DNA of 37,672 nucleotides from an uncultured beta proteobacterium (GTDB lineage Bacteria > Pseudomonadota > Gammaproteobacteria > Burkholderiales > Burkholderiaceae): contig CAIMZP010000090.1 in the NCBI GenBank assembly GCA_903846025.1, positions 1 to 37,672 on the forward strand, in the 5' to 3' direction. The notes beneath the pieces are model-generated. The model was given only the letters and a program-made list of their open reading frames with translations. It was not told the origin of the DNA and searched no databases. Position numbers and translations under genes: made by a program. Each line of letters starts with the position of its first letter. The first letter of the stretch is position 1. This document shows positions 26,744 through 36,756 of this stretch, in pieces.

Positions 26744-27202
26744 TTATGCCAATTTATCTGCAGCACGTTTAACGGCTTTTTCAATACGGGAATAGGTTCC
26801 ACAGCGACAAATATTCCCACTCATCGCATTCTTAATATCACCTGAGTTCGGGTGCTTCTTTTTGGTTAGCAAGTCGGCGGCTGACATCATCTGCCCTGGC
26901 TGACAATAGCCACACTGAGGAACATCAAATTCAAGCCAAGCCTCATGTAATGCATGCCCTATTTTTTCAGACAAGCCCTCAAGAGTCGTTATTTTTTTAC
27001 CCTGGACTCCTGACACGGGAGTAGCACACGAGCGAATTGCACTGCCATCAAGATGAACGGTACATGCCCCACAAAGTCCGGCACCACAACCATATTTAGG
27101 ACTCATTACTTCCATATGATCTCGCAAGACCCACAAAACCGGAGTTTCTGGATCGCCCTCGAAATGAACATCTTTGCCATTGAGATTAAAAGAAATAGTC
27201 AT
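26744..27202 (-). CDS. Two-[2Fe-2S] subunit of a molybdenum hydroxylase (IorA-like)
   Basis: The 152-residue electron-transfer subunit. The plant-ferredoxin-type cluster is in GCGAGLCGACTVHLDG (with a further Cys in AIRSCATPV) and the second cluster in CGYCQPGQMM and GNICRCGTYSRI. It has no signal peptide and would be carried out with the Tat-exported large subunit. AAAGGAG sits just before the ATG. No third subunit (FAD or cytochrome c) gene lies beside it, so the electron acceptor must be encoded elsewhere. Confidence 0.93.
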   Translation of the reverse strand: MTISFNLNGKDVHFEGDPETPVLWVLRDHMEVMSPKYGCGAGLCGACTVHLDGSAIRSCATPVSGVQGKKITTLEGLSEKIGHALHEAWLEFDVPQCGYCQPGQMMSAADLLTKKKHPNSGDIKNAMSGNICRCGTYSRIEKAVKRAADKLA

Positions 27203-27285
27203 ACTGCTCCTTTAGGAAATTGAAGTGTCATGCCAGCAAAAATTGGTGATTACTTTCATCTGCTAGAGCTTACACCTTATAAGAA

Positions 27286-27318
27286 AAAAGGCTCAGTTGA
27301 AATCAATCTGAGCCTTTT
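27286..27318 (-). terminator. Intrinsic terminator after secA
   Basis: A perfect 11-bp stem, AAAAGGCTCAG and CTGAGCCTTTT, with an 11-base loop. On the minus strand it is followed by a run of T (CTTTTTTCTT), 30 bases past the secA stop. Confidence 0.85.
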
Positions 27319-27347
27319 AATAAATGCCATGCGTCTAAAGTAGGTTT

Positions 27348-30113
27348 CTAACTTAAGGCGCCACAACAATTCTTATATTTTTTTCCGCTACCGCAAGTAC
27401 ATGGATCATTGCGTCCAATCTTTGGGCCTGAGCGAATAGGTGCTGGTGTAATTTCAATGGCAGCGCCACGATCGCCAGTTGATCCAGCAACCTCTAACTC
27501 AGGATCAGCATGCTGATACTGCACATCTGAAAGCTTGGCAATATCCTCATTCATTGACTCCGAAGCTTCATCCAACTCATCAGCACTGCGAATCTGTACC
27601 GTCATGATGTTTTTGACAACATCATTCTTAATCACATTCAGTAGCTCACCATAAAGCTCAAAAGCTTCACGGCGATACTCTTGCTTAGGATCCTTCTGTG
27701 CATAACCGCGCAAATGAATACCTTGGCGCAAATGATCTAAAGCGGCCAAATGCTCGCGCCAATGGCTATCTAGGCTGTATAACAAGACAGAGCGTTCAAA
27801 GCCAGCAAAAGAAGCTCGGCCAGAGAGCTCAACCTTAGCGTCGTAAGACTCTTTGGCTGACTCTAAAACACGATCCACAATCTGTGCATCATCTATTGAA
27901 TCAGCGCCGTCGACCCAACCCTTCAAGTTAACTGACAGGCCCCAGTCGTTAGCAAGCACATTTTCGAGGCCAACCAAATCCCACTGCTCTTCCATTGATT
28001 CCAAGGGAATGTACAGAGCACAAATCCCACGCAAAACATCTTCACTCAAGTTCGCGATCAGATTGCCTACATCGCTACTTTCAAGCACCTCATTTCTCAA
28101 TCGATAAGTTTCTTTACGCTGATCATTGGCAACATCGTCATACTCCAGCAACTGTTTACGAATATCAAAGTTACGGCCCTCTACCTTGCGCTGAGCTGAT
28201 TCAATGGAACGCGTCACCATACCGGCTTCAATAGGCTCGCCATCAGGCATCTTCAGACGCTCCATAACAGCACGCAAACGGTCTCCAGCAAAAATGCGGA
28301 GCAGAGAATCATCTAAGGAAAGATAGAAACGTGATGAGCCAGGATCACCTTGGCGCCCAGCGCGACCACGCAATTGATTATCAATACGGCGACTTTCGTG
28401 GCGCTCAGTACCAATAATATGTAAACCGCCTGCAGCAAGAACCTGATCATGCAGACTTTGCCACTCATCTTGTAGAACTTTAATTTTCGCTGCTTTACCT
28501 GCCGCAGACACAGCAGCATCAGCCTCAATGAGAGAGGACTGTTTACCAACATTACCACCCAACACAATATCTGTTCCGCGACCAGCCATATTAGTGGCAA
28601 TCGTTATCATCTTTGGTCTACCAGCCTGCGCAATAATCTCAGCCTCACGAGCATGCTGCTTGGCGTTTAAAACTTGGTGAGGCAGCTCACGCTTATCAAG
28701 CAAACCAGCGATTAGCTCTGAATTTTCAATTGACGTTGTGCCGACGAGAACAGGTTGGCCACGCTTATAGCAGTCGACAATATCCTTGATTACTGCATCG
28801 TAACGTTCACGAGAGGATTTATAGATTTGATCTTGGCGATCTTTTCTTTGGCTAATGCGATTGGGCGGCATCACAACCGTTTCAAGGTTATAAATTTCCT
28901 TGAACTCATATGCCTCAGTATCAGCAGTACCCGTCATACCAGCCAATTTTCCATACATGCGGAAGTAGTTCTGGAAGGTAATAGTGGCTAAGGTCTGATT
29001 CTCGTTTTGAATCTGCACGCCTTCTTTAGCTTCAACTGCCTGATGCAAGCCATCGGACCAGCGACGACCCTGCATCAAACGACCCGTGAATTCATCCACA
29101 ATGATGACTTCATTATTTTGTACTACGTATTGTTGATCGCGGTGATACAAGGTATGTGCACGCAAAGCAGCATAAACGTGATGCATCAGGGTAATATTTT
29201 GTGGCGCATATAAAGAGTCGCCATCATTTAAAGCCTCCAACTCAACTAAGACTGTTTCAGCCTTGTCGTGTCCTTGCTCAGTTAAATAAACCTGTTGGGA
29301 CTTTTCATCAACCCAGTAGTCGCCCGGCTTCTCAACGCCAGTACCATCTGATTTTTCTTCACCAATTTGGCGCTCCAGATAAGACGGCAACGCATTGATT
29401 TTGATATACAGATCAGTATGATCCTCTGCCTGCCCTGAAATAATTAAGGGTGTCCGCGCCTCATCAATCAAAATCGAATCGACCTCGTCAACAATGGCGT
29501 AGGCTAAACCACGCTGAACCCGCTGACCCAAATCTTGAACCATGTTATCGCGCAGATAGTCAAAACCAAATTCGTTATTAGTTCCGTAGGTGATATCAGA
29601 TGCATAAGCCTCGTGCTTAGTGGTGTGATCCATTTGCGACAGATTCACGCCCACCTTCATACCTAGGAAGTTATATAAGGTAGACATCCACTCCGCATCC
29701 CGCTGAGCTAAATAGTCATTGACAGTAACTACGTGCACACCGTTGCCGGTTAATGCATTTAAATAAACAGGGAGTGTTGCGGTTAAGGTTTTACCTTCAC
29801 CTGTTCCCATTTCAGCAATTTTTCCTTGGTGGAGGGCGAATCCACCCATAATCTGAGCATCGAAATGACGCATCTTCATTACGCGGGAGCTGGCCTCACG
29901 AACAACTGCGAATGCTTCTGGGGCAATGTCGTCAAGCGCCTCTCCCGCAACCAATCGAGCCTTGAACTCAGCAGTTTTTGCTTGAAGTGCGGCATCATCC
30001 AAAGCTTGCAAGCTAGGCTCAAATGCGCCAACCTTAGCAACGACTTTGCGATACTGTTTTAAGAGGCGGTCGTTACGACTGCCGACCAGGGTTTTAAGAA
30101 GACCGATTACCAT
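27348..30113 (-). CDS. secA: Protein translocase ATPase SecA
   Basis: Motor that pushes unfolded preproteins through SecYEG. It is 921 residues, normal for betaproteobacteria. NBD1 has Walker A in [14 protein letters not shown] and the DEVD box in [15 protein letters not shown]; the preprotein cross-linking domain lies within ~225-375; NBD2 includes [14 protein letters not shown] and [18 protein letters not shown]. The C-terminal zinc tail [18 protein letters not shown] for SecB binding is present. It is divergent from dciA, and a terminator follows it. Confidence 0.98.
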   Translation of the reverse strand: MVIGLLKTLVGSRNDRLLKQYRKVVAKVGAFEPSLQALDDAALQAKTAEFKARLVAGEALDDIAPEAFAVVREASSRVMKMRHFDAQIMGGFALHQGKIAEMGTGEGKTLTATLPVYLNALTGNGVHVVTVNDYLAQRDAEWMSTLYNFLGMKVGVNLSQMDHTTKHEAYASDITYGTNNEFGFDYLRDNMVQDLGQRVQRGLAYAIVDEVDSILIDEARTPLIISGQAEDHTDLYIKINALPSYLERQIGEEKSDGTGVEKPGDYWVDEKSQQVYLTEQGHDKAETVLVELEALNDGDSLYAPQNITLMHHVYAALRAHTLYHRDQQYVVQNNEVIIVDEFTGRLMQGRRWSDGLHQAVEAKEGVQIQNENQTLATITFQNYFRMYGKLAGMTGTADTEAYEFKEIYNLETVVMPPNRISQRKDRQDQIYKSSRERYDAVIKDIVDCYKRGQPVLVGTTSIENSELIAGLLDKRELPHQVLNAKQHAREAEIIAQAGRPKMITIATNMAGRGTDIVLGGNVGKQSSLIEADAAVSAAGKAAKIKVLQDEWQSLHDQVLAAGGLHIIGTERHESRRIDNQLRGRAGRQGDPGSSRFYLSLDDSLLRIFAGDRLRAVMERLKMPDGEPIEAGMVTRSIESAQRKVEGRNFDIRKQLLEYDDVANDQRKETYRLRNEVLESSDVGNLIANLSEDVLRGICALYIPLESMEEQWDLVGLENVLANDWGLSVNLKGWVDGADSIDDAQIVDRVLESAKESYDAKVELSGRASFAGFERSVLLYSLDSHWREHLAALDHLRQGIHLRGYAQKDPKQEYRREAFELYGELLNVIKNDVVKNIMTVQIRSADELDEASESMNEDIAKLSDVQYQHADPELEVAGSTGDRGAAIEITPAPIRSGPKIGRNDPCTCGSGKKYKNCCGALS

Positions 30114-30167
30114 GGGATATTGAAGAAAATTAAGACCTTGAGTTTATCACTCGCAACCTCATTTTTT

Positions 30168-30476
30168 ATGAACTTTGCTCCTAAGCCTCCTCGCAACAAA
30201 CCCGCTCATGAGTGGTTAGATTACCTACGTGACTCTAGTGGTCTTGGGGGGATTCTGGCTAAGACCGAAGATCTAGCCAAGCTAAAGGTCAAACTAAAGG
30301 GTGCTTTAGCTGAGCTAGATTTGGATAATCTAGCACCTAAAATTGAAGCGGGTTGGCGATCTGGCAGTCAAAATGAGCTTTTCTTACTTGTAAGCAGCGC
30401 CAGTATTGCCAGTCGCTTACAGCAGATTTTACCTAGCTTAATCAATGAGTTATCAAAAAAAAGGGGTCATATGTGA
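30168..30476 (+). CDS. dciA: DciA (DUF721) DnaB-helicase loader, 5' portion; reading frame broken at an A8 run
   Basis: DciA loads or operates the replicative helicase DnaB in bacteria without DnaC. Its place between secA and lpxC matches the P. aeruginosa locus. This frame encodes the KH-like half: MNFAPKPPRNKPAHEWLDYL to LQQILPSLINELSKK, then leaves the family pattern with RGHM and a stop. The bases 30455-30462 are A8; removing one A would join it to the frame ending at 30672, giving about 167 residues with KKGVICDSIKVRIKP at the junction, as expected for DUF721. I start at the ATG 30168; an upstream TTG at 30120 gives an unlikely leader. Causes could be a sequencing error, a real mutation, or slippage that restores the frame. 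Confidence 0.8.
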   Translation: MNFAPKPPRNKPAHEWLDYLRDSSGLGGILAKTEDLAKLKVKLKGALAELDLDNLAPKIEAGWRSGSQNELFLLVSSASIASRLQQILPSLINELSKKRGHM

Positions 30477-30672
30477 CTCCATTAAGGTGCGCATAAAGCC
30501 TGCGCCACCCACCTGGGAAGTGAAATCTAGACCAGATCAAAAAGCATCTGAAAGACCTCGTGGCTTTAATGAAGTTGCTAGGAGATCATGGCAAAACTTA
30601 GTGGATAAGCTAGCTCCAGAATCCGATCTGCGCAAAGCGGTCGAACGACTACTTCAGAATAAACCCAAGTAA
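30445..30672 (+). CDS. dciA: DciA (DUF721), 3' portion in the +1 frame
   Basis: The open frame overlaps the 3' end of the 5' part of dciA and carries the missing half: SIKVRIKPAPP continues the beta strand after the A8 run, and the C-terminus WQNLVDKLAPESDLRKAVERLL fits the helical, Leu-rich tail typical of betaproteobacterial DUF721 proteins. Codon use looks ordinary and there is no premature stop. The ATG at 30445 lies inside the upstream frame and encodes a segment with no family match, so I do not think it is a natural start. If independently translated, a GTG at 30487 is an alternative. It is best read as the second half of one gene. Confidence 0.65.
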   Translation: MSYQKKGVICDSIKVRIKPAPPTWEVKSRPDQKASERPRGFNEVARRSWQNLVDKLAPESDLRKAVERLLQNKPK

Positions 30673-30680
30673 TTTGGGTT
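30662..30680. terminator. Possible terminator between dciA and lpxC
   Basis: AACCCAA and TTGGGTT form a 7-bp stem with loop GTAAT, covering the dciA stop and ending 12 bases before the lpxC stop. TTTATTCT follows on the minus strand. Weak. Confidence 0.3.
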
Positions 30681-30691
30681 ATAGAAATACT

Positions 30692-31606
30692 TTAGAAAAA
30701 GAGGGGCTGACTTTCTTGTGAATAGGCCGTAGGAGCCTTATTTTCTGAAAATACGCTAATTTCATAAGAACTTGGGTCTTCCAATAGCTTGCGCAAAAGC
30801 GCGTTATTTAAAGCATGTCCTGATTTTTCAGCAATATAAGCGCCAACAATGGGGTGCCCCACTAAATAAAGGTCACCAATTGCATCTAATATTTTGTGAC
30901 GAACAAACTCATCTTCATAACGAAGTTCTTCGTTATTTAAAATCCGATGCTCATCCAAAACAATCGCATTATCTAAGCTTCCGCCTCGGGCTAAACCCAT
31001 TTCCCTTAGGGTTTCAACTTCGTGCGCAAAACCAAAGGTGCGGGCACGACCAATTTCACTGCGATAGGCATGCTCTGCTAAATCTACGACAAAACGTTGC
31101 CCAGTCTTATCTACTGCGGGATGTTTAAAGTCGATCGTAAAGTCCAACTTGAAGCCGAAGAACGGTTCAAGACGTGCAAGTTTGTCACCTTCCCGCACTT
31201 CGATGGGTTTTTTAATGACCAGAAATTGACGGGGTGCATCTTGTTCCGCGATGCCCGCAGATTCAATTAAGAATAAGAATGATGCAGCACTACCATCCAT
31301 GATGGGTACTTCTTCACCATCCAACTCAATGAATAGATTATCAAGCCCTAAACCTGCGCAGGCAGAAAGCAAATGCTCAACTGTGGAAATACGGATACCG
31401 TCTTTTTGGATAACCGAGGCTAGACGGGTGTCGCATACAGCCAAAGCCGTCGCTGGTATCAGCGATCGCTCTGGGGTATCAATGCGGACAAATATAATTC
31501 CTGAATTTACAGGCGCAGGCTTAATAGATAACGTGACCTTGCGACCTGAGTGCAAGCCAATTCCTACTGTTTTAATTGGAGTGGCAATCGTGCGCTGCTT
31601 CATCAT
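30692..31606 (-). CDS. lpxC: UDP-3-O-acyl-N-acetylglucosamine deacetylase
   Basis: Zinc enzyme for the committed step of lipid A synthesis. It is 304 residues. Zinc ligands are the His of STVEHLLSA and the His/Asp of [17 protein letters not shown]; the catalytic His is in [11 protein letters not shown] and the catalytic Glu is in the [14 protein letters not shown] region. It begins [21 protein letters not shown], and the second Met may be the true start. It sits downstream of the ftsZ region, the standard end of the dcw cluster, with the peroxiredoxin gene 31 bp upstream. Confidence 0.98.
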   Translation of the reverse strand: MMKQRTIATPIKTVGIGLHSGRKVTLSIKPAPVNSGIIFVRIDTPERSLIPATALAVCDTRLASVIQKDGIRISTVEHLLSACAGLGLDNLFIELDGEEVPIMDGSAASFLFLIESAGIAEQDAPRQFLVIKKPIEVREGDKLARLEPFFGFKLDFTIDFKHPAVDKTGQRFVVDLAEHAYRSEIGRARTFGFAHEVETLREMGLARGGSLDNAIVLDEHRILNNEELRYEDEFVRHKILDAIGDLYLVGHPIVGAYIAEKSGHALNNALLRKLLEDPSSYEISVFSENKAPTAYSQESQPLFF

Positions 31607-31637
31607 GATGATTGTTCTAAATTCAGGAAAGAACTAC

Positions 31638-32138
31638 TTAGAGTTGCTTCAAAACTGAAGCGGCACTACTTACCTCAAACTTGCCAGGCGCCTCAAGGTC
31701 TAAAGTTTTGACTACACCGTCTTCGACAATCATGGCATAACGCTGTGATCGAACACCTAAACCACGGGCAACCAAATCAAACTCCATGCCTAATTTTTTG
31801 GTGAACTCAGCACTACCATCGCCTAACATGCGTATTTTTTTACCAACCTTCAGATCACGTCCCCATGCGCCCATTACAAATGGATCATTCACGGAGATAC
31901 ACCAAATCTCATCCACACCTTTAGCTTTAAAAGCATCGAAGTGTTCTATAAATCCTGGGACATGCTGAGCGGAGCAAGTTGGCGTGAATGCACCAGGTAA
32001 AGCAAAAATGACAATTTTCTTGCCTGCAGTTAGTTTTTCCACCTCAAAAGCATTTGGTCCGATGGAGCAACCTTCGCTCGCTTCATCCAAAAATTCATAA
32101 AGAGTTGCGTTTGGTAATTTTTGTCCGACTGCAATCAT
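31638..32138 (-). CDS. Peroxiredoxin (Prx5-like, AhpC/TSA superfamily)
   Basis: A thiol peroxidase of 166 residues that reduces H2O2 and organic hydroperoxides. FALPGAFTPTCSAQHVPGF carries the peroxidatic Cys and its Thr/Pro partners. Other Cys occur in EGCSIGPN and IWCISVND, but no clear resolving Cys is placed as in 2-Cys AhpC, so it probably uses glutathione/glutaredoxin or thioredoxin. GGGAG precedes the ATG. Its place between ftsZ and lpxC is a recurring arrangement in Burkholderiales. Confidence 0.93.
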   Translation of the reverse strand: MIAVGQKLPNATLYEFLDEASEGCSIGPNAFEVEKLTAGKKIVIFALPGAFTPTCSAQHVPGFIEHFDAFKAKGVDEIWCISVNDPFVMGAWGRDLKVGKKIRMLGDGSAEFTKKLGMEFDLVARGLGVRSQRYAMIVEDGVVKTLDLEAPGKFEVSSAASVLKQL

Positions 32139-32153
32139 AAAATCTCCCAGTAA

Positions 32154-32231
32154 ATAGTTGTAAGTAAGTATGCCAACGCTAGCGCGGGATTCGTCGTCCG
32201 GAGGGGCGCCGCGCTGGCATTTCGCAACTAT
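32154..32231. other. GC-rich nested inverted repeat (structured element) between ftsZ and the peroxiredoxin gene
   Basis: Three nested stems are visible: ATAGTTG/CAACTAT (32154-32160 with 32225-32231), ATGCCA/TGGCAT (32170-32175 with 32215-32220) and GCGCGG/CCGCGC (32182-32187 with 32209-32214), with a bulge of 6 bases and a ~21-base apical loop. The last two right arms are directly adjacent. It fills most of the 113-bp gap and is more GC-rich than its surroundings. It could be a terminator, a leader structure for the peroxiredoxin mRNA, a small RNA or a dispersed repeat. Confidence 0.5.
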
Positions 32232-32251
32232 CTATTGTATTGAGCAGTGGT

Positions 32252-33592
32252 TTAGTCTGCTTGCTTACGTAAAAAAGCAGGGATGTCGTAGTAATCAGCC
32301 CCTTTATCCAACATGGTTTTCGCCTGAGGAGAGCTATCAGCGCCTAATGTAGGAGCTGGTGTAGCTTCACGCGAACTACGGAAAACCCGTGGCAAATCAT
32401 ATTGGCTATAGTCAACACCAGAGGTACTCGGTTGGGCCGCCAAGGAAGGCATACTCCCGGAACCCTTTAAAGCCATCCCTGCACTGGTAACTAAAGCTGA
32501 ATCTAAGCCTGCCTTGCTCATGGCAGCAGATGCGCTCGTTGGAGCAAAACTATTGAGATCAGCCATCGTTGGCATAGCGTCATGCGTACCCGTTGCTTGT
32601 CTCCAAACAACTTCTGGCTGGTGACTTTGACGTGCTTGGGGATTATTCAAGCCGGTTGCAACTACAGTTACACGCAATGCATCACCTAAACTTTCATCAT
32701 ATACAGTACCAAAAATCACTGTAGCATCATCAGCAGCATAGCCACGAATCGCAGCCATTACTTCGCGAGTCTCTGACAATTTCAATGAACGGCTGGCAGT
32801 AATATTAACTAATACACCGCGAGCACCTGACAGATCAACACCTTCGAGTAATGGCGATGCTACAGCTGCTTCAGCCGCTAAGCGTGCGCGATCCATGCCA
32901 GAAACGGTAGCCGTTCCCATCATGGCCTTACCTTGCTCGCCCATTACTGTCTTCACGTCCTCAAAGTCGACGTTAATTAAACCTTGTACGTTAATGATTT
33001 CAGCGATACCTGAAACTGCGTTATGCAAGACATCATCGGCGCATGCAAATGCTTTATCAAACTCAGCATCTTCACCCATCACCTCAAAAAGTTTTTCATT
33101 GAGCACCACAATTAATGAATCTACGTAAGACTCAAGTTCAGCCGCACCGTTCTCCGCAACCTTCAAACGCTTCACGCCCTCAAAATCAAATGGTTTGCTA
33201 ATGACACCAACAGTCAAAATACCCATTTCTTTAGCTACCTGCGCAACGATTGGAGCTGCACCAGTTCCAGTACCACCACCCATACCAGCAGTAATGAAAA
33301 CCATATGCGCACCTTGTAATGCATCCGCAATTCGAGCACGCGCTTCTTCTGCAGAGGCCGCACCGATTTCTGGTTTAGCACCAGCACCAAGTCCGCTAGA
33401 GCCTAGTTGCAGATTCACAGATGCATCAGAACGCTGTAACGCCCCAGCATCGGTGTTCATGCAAATAAACTCTACGCCATTTACTCCGCGTTTAATCATA
33501 TGCTGGACAGCATTGCCACCAGCGCCACCGACCCCAACCACTTTAATGATGGTTTTCCCGGCTGTTTCTTGATCTAACATTTCAAATTCCAT
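32252..33592 (-). CDS. ftsZ: Cell division protein FtsZ
   Basis: Tubulin-like GTPase forming the Z ring. It is 446 residues. The GTP-binding domain starts IIKVVGVGGAGGNAVQHM, and GMGGGTGTGAAPIVA is the tubulin signature. A T7-loop segment (NVQGLINVDFEDVKTVM) follows. After ~330 a long, Ala/Ser/Pro-rich linker leads to the conserved C-terminal peptide DYYDIPAFLRKQAD, which binds FtsA and ZapD. AGGAGG a few bases upstream fixes the start at 33592 (MEFEML) rather than the second Met. Confidence 0.99.
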   Translation of the reverse strand: MEFEMLDQETAGKTIIKVVGVGGAGGNAVQHMIKRGVNGVEFICMNTDAGALQRSDASVNLQLGSSGLGAGAKPEIGAASAEEARARIADALQGAHMVFITAGMGGGTGTGAAPIVAQVAKEMGILTVGVISKPFDFEGVKRLKVAENGAAELESYVDSLIVVLNEKLFEVMGEDAEFDKAFACADDVLHNAVSGIAEIINVQGLINVDFEDVKTVMGEQGKAMMGTATVSGMDRARLAAEAAVASPLLEGVDLSGARGVLVNITASRSLKLSETREVMAAIRGYAADDATVIFGTVYDESLGDALRVTVVATGLNNPQARQSHQPEVVWRQATGTHDAMPTMADLNSFAPTSASAAMSKAGLDSALVTSAGMALKGSGSMPSLAAQPSTSGVDYSQYDLPRVFRSSREATPAPTLGADSSPQAKTMLDKGADYYDIPAFLRKQAD

Positions 33593-33640
33593 ATACCCTC
33601 CTAGGTAATAAACGTACTACGTTGACGACGACGATAAAAC

Positions 33641-34870
33641 TTAAAAATTTCCTGCAAACCATTCCTTCATCCGTGAGAGCACGCTCTGAAAAGTTCCAGA
33701 CTGAGAAACACGGCGACCACGCAATAATTGCGCCTGGCCCTCCATTAGCAAACCAATGCTGGTAGCAAAACGGGGGCTGCGTAATACTTCATGCAAGTGC
33801 CCACGGTATTCAGGGGTACCGATACGTGCTGGCCGCAAGAAGACTTGCTCTGCCAACTCAACCATGCCAGGCATTAATGCGGTGCCACCAGTTAAAACAA
33901 TTCCTGAAGAAACCATATCTTCGTATCCTGAGTCTCTTACAACACCCCGAACCAAAGTAAATAACTCTTCTACTCGCGGCTCAATCACGGCTGCTAAAGC
34001 TTGCTTTGACATAGGACGAGGCTCACGATCACCTACTCCTGGTACATCAATCATGGCTATTGGATCGGCCATATCTTGTCGTGCAATGCCGTGCTGGATC
34101 TTGAGGTCTTCGGCCTCAATAGTAGGGGTGCGCAATGCCATCGCGATGTCATTGGTAATTTGATCGCCTGCAATAGGAATAACTGCGGTGTGACGAATGG
34201 AGCCTTGGCAATAAATCGCAATATCTGTAGTTCCGCCACCAATATCTACCAGCACTACACCAAGCTCTTTTTCATCCTCGGTAAGTACGGCCAAACTCGA
34301 AGCTAAGGGCTGAAGAATGAGATCGTTTACTTCAAGGCCACAACGACGTACGCACTTCACAATATTTTGTGCAGCGCTAACCGCGCCAGTCACAATATGC
34401 ACCTTCACTTCTAGACGTAAGCCACTCATACCAATAGGCTCACGCACATCTTCCTGACCATCGATAATGAATTCTTGAACCAGAATGTGTAGGATTTGTT
34501 GGTCTGTTGGGATGTTGATTGCTTTTGCTGTTTCAAGTACGCGCTCAACATCGCCAGAACTTACTTCTTTATCCCGAATGGCGACCATACCGCTTGAATT
34601 AAAGCTCACAATATGGTTACCAGCGATCCCAGTAAATACTTGAACGATTTGACGATCGGCCATTACTTCAGCCTCTTCCAGCGCCTTCTGAATGGATTGA
34701 ACGGTTGCTTCAATATTAACAACCACACCCTTCTTAAGACCTTTAGATGCAGTTTGACCAACGCCAACTACATTAAATTGACCATCAGGCGCTAATTCAG
34801 CAACCAAGGCGACCACCTTAGAAGTTCCAATATCTAAACCTACCAATAAATCGCGATTGTCTTTACTCAT
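33641..34870 (-). CDS. ftsA: Cell division protein FtsA
   Basis: Actin-like protein that tethers FtsZ to the membrane. It is 409 residues. LLVGLDIGTSKVVALV is the phosphate-1 motif, VVLVDIGGGTTDIAIY the phosphate-2 motif and GIVLTGGTALMPGM the adenosine motif. The extra 1C domain lies between them (~85-165). The C-terminus, VLSRMKEWFAGNF, is the amphipathic membrane-targeting helix. GAGG, overlapping the ftsQ stop, serves as its ribosome-binding site, so translation is likely coupled to ftsQ. Confidence 0.99.
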   Translation of the reverse strand: MSKDNRDLLVGLDIGTSKVVALVAELAPDGQFNVVGVGQTASKGLKKGVVVNIEATVQSIQKALEEAEVMADRQIVQVFTGIAGNHIVSFNSSGMVAIRDKEVSSGDVERVLETAKAINIPTDQQILHILVQEFIIDGQEDVREPIGMSGLRLEVKVHIVTGAVSAAQNIVKCVRRCGLEVNDLILQPLASSLAVLTEDEKELGVVLVDIGGGTTDIAIYCQGSIRHTAVIPIAGDQITNDIAMALRTPTIEAEDLKIQHGIARQDMADPIAMIDVPGVGDREPRPMSKQALAAVIEPRVEELFTLVRGVVRDSGYEDMVSSGIVLTGGTALMPGMVELAEQVFLRPARIGTPEYRGHLHEVLRSPRFATSIGLLMEGQAQLLRGRRVSQSGTFQSVLSRMKEWFAGNF

Positions 34871-34879
34871 TCTTATTCC

Positions 34880-35746
34880 TCATTGCTTTTGCATATTTTT
34901 TTTATCATCTACATCACTCTTCTTCACACTCGCAGAAGCAAGATGAACTGCAAAACCATTTGCATACCTTAGATCAATCGCATCTACACGACTTGGCCAT
35001 TTCTCCTGAACCTGTGGCCAATACTTGAATAAACGAGCGACCCGATCCTCCGTTAGGGTTTTATCGGAACTCTCTTCATCACGACCAAACTCAACCTTCA
35101 TACCATTTGAAAGCCTAACGTGCCATGCATAACGCTCAGATAGGGTTAAGCTTTTCACTTCAGAATCCCATGGCTTAAACCAAGTGTTTGCTTTTTCATA
35201 AAGACGTAATACCTCTTTACTGGCATCTTCTGGTCCATAAAAATCAATTAATGAAATGCCTTCCCCAGCTTCGGATGCACGACCAGAAAATAGTTCACCA
35301 TGTGCATTTATCAATGTTTGACTATCTGCTCCACCCCAAGTTCCAAAAGGTTTTTGCTCTTCAATGCTCACGATCAAACCATTAGGCCAAACTCGACGAA
35401 CATTTGCATGACGTACCCAAGGAAGGGACTCAAAGCCGCGCTTCACATCTTCTAATCGCACACTAAAAAAATTTCCTTGAACAGTTTCTAATACTTGCTG
35501 TTTTACAAGGGGCTTACTAATGTGGTGAAGAGTTTGTCCAGCAAGCGGCTCTACCAATACTTGGCGCAAGGTAAATACGGGTCGCTGACTGAGCCACACC
35601 AAAATACCAATGCAAACCATTACAGCAAAACACCGCATTAAAAAGCGACTGACCTTTTGCATTCGATCTGGATGGTTCCATAAAGGGGACATCATAAATA
35701 CGAATGCCTCACCAACCCAATTTAAGAAAGCGCTCATAACATTCAT
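34880..35746 (-). CDS. ftsQ: Cell division protein FtsQ
   Basis: Bitopic divisome protein linking FtsB/FtsL with the late proteins. It is 288 residues, with a short cytoplasmic N-terminus, one transmembrane helix (~33-51, [18 protein letters not shown]) and periplasmic POTRA ([13 protein letters not shown] onward) and beta domains (about 130-260, including [18 protein letters not shown]). The start overlaps the ddl stop by ATGA (four bases). The order ddl-ftsQ-ftsA-ftsZ is the classic dcw arrangement. Confidence 0.97.
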   Translation of the reverse strand: MNVMSAFLNWVGEAFVFMMSPLWNHPDRMQKVSRFLMRCFAVMVCIGILVWLSQRPVFTLRQVLVEPLAGQTLHHISKPLVKQQVLETVQGNFFSVRLEDVKRGFESLPWVRHANVRRVWPNGLIVSIEEQKPFGTWGGADSQTLINAHGELFSGRASEAGEGISLIDFYGPEDASKEVLRLYEKANTWFKPWDSEVKSLTLSERYAWHVRLSNGMKVEFGRDEESSDKTLTEDRVARLFKYWPQVQEKWPSRVDAIDLRYANGFAVHLASASVKKSDVDDKKNMQKQ

Positions 35747-36756
35747 GTGTTTACGCTCCCCGCACTAAGTAAGGTTTGGCTAAGTACCCATAGAACTAAA
35801 TCTGCGTATTCAATGCCAGCTGCCTTTGCAGCCATCGGCACAAGTGAATGCGAGGTCATCCCAGGGGAGGTATTCATCTCTAAGAGGTAAGGCTTGCCAG
35901 TTTTTTGATCTAGCATCACATCAGCTCGACCCCAAGCCCTACAACCCAGAGCGCGGTAAGCTGCTAACGCTAATGCCTGTACAGCGATATTGACATCGTC
36001 TGAGAGACCCGTTGGACACAGATACTGAGTCTCATCAGAGAAGTATTTATTGTGGAAATCGTAATTGGCTTGTGGTGGAATAATTTTGATCACCGGTAAT
36101 GCTTCGGCACTTTTTCCTTGTCCAACCAAAGGACAGGTTAATTCATCACCAATAATGCAAGTTTCTGCGATGACTTTTTTATCTAGGCCGGCCGCTAATT
36201 GATAAGCAGCAGGCAACTCATCAACTGACATTACTTTGGTTAAACCCAGAGAAGACCCTTCGTGCGCTGGTTTTACAATCAAAGGCAAGCCTAAATGTTG
36301 CGCAACCGCATTCCAATCACTGCTTGCGGTCAGCTCCTCGAAGTTGGGGGTAGACAAGCCATTGCTGAGCCATATTTGTTTTGTCGCAATCTTGTCAATA
36401 CATAAAGCGGATGCTAATACACCGCTACCGGTATAGGGCACATTCAATAATTCAAGTAAACCCTGAATCGTCCCATCTTCACCATAGCGCCCATGCAAAG
36501 AAATAAAAATCCGATCGAATTTTTCTTGGGCCAATTCAGTTGGGCAACGTAAGCCAGGATCGAATGCATAAGCATCGACGCCTTTAGAAAGTAAAGCTTC
36601 TAATACGCCATTACCTGACATTAAGGAAATCTCACGCTCCCCGGATCTGCCGCCAAGTAAAACGCCTACCCTACCGATAGTTTTTATATCCAAATGCGCA
36701 AGATCACTTTTTACGCGCTCGCCCCAGGATTTTTCTATGGCATTTTGCTTAGACAT
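35743..36756 (-). CDS. ddlB: D-alanine--D-alanine ligase
   Basis: ATP-grasp enzyme that makes D-Ala-D-Ala for peptidoglycan. [16 protein letters not shown] is the N-terminal motif, [14 protein letters not shown] the second, [15 protein letters not shown] the ATP loop and [15 protein letters not shown] the Mg/ATP and dipeptide site. I choose the ATG at 36756 ([10 protein letters not shown]), where the murC stop overlaps by eight bases (ATGTCTAA), giving 337 residues; the frame also opens at 36777 inside murC. Confidence 0.97.
   Translation of the reverse strand: MSKQNAIEKSWGERVKSDLAHLDIKTIGRVGVLLGGRSGEREISLMSGNGVLEALLSKGVDAYAFDPGLRCPTELAQEKFDRIFISLHGRYGEDGTIQGLLELLNVPYTGSGVLASALCIDKIATKQIWLSNGLSTPNFEELTASSDWNAVAQHLGLPLIVKPAHEGSSLGLTKVMSVDELPAAYQLAAGLDKKVIAETCIIGDELTCPLVGQGKSAEALPVIKIIPPQANYDFHNKYFSDETQYLCPTGLSDDVNIAVQALALAAYRALGCRAWGRADVMLDQKTGKPYLLEMNTSPGMTSHSLVPMAAKAAGIEYADLVLWVLSQTLLSAGSVNT

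Noticed and set aside
30120..30167. TTG start giving dciA an extra 16-residue hydrophobic N-terminus
   Set aside because: The extra residues do not fit DUF721 proteins and overlap the secA leader; the ATG at 30168 begins the conserved part.
30455..30470. Programmed -1 ribosomal frameshift at the A8 run of dciA
   Set aside because: A -1 shift enters a frame that soon reaches a stop (TAA); the conserved 3' half is in the +1 frame, so only a +1 shift or a one-base loss fits.
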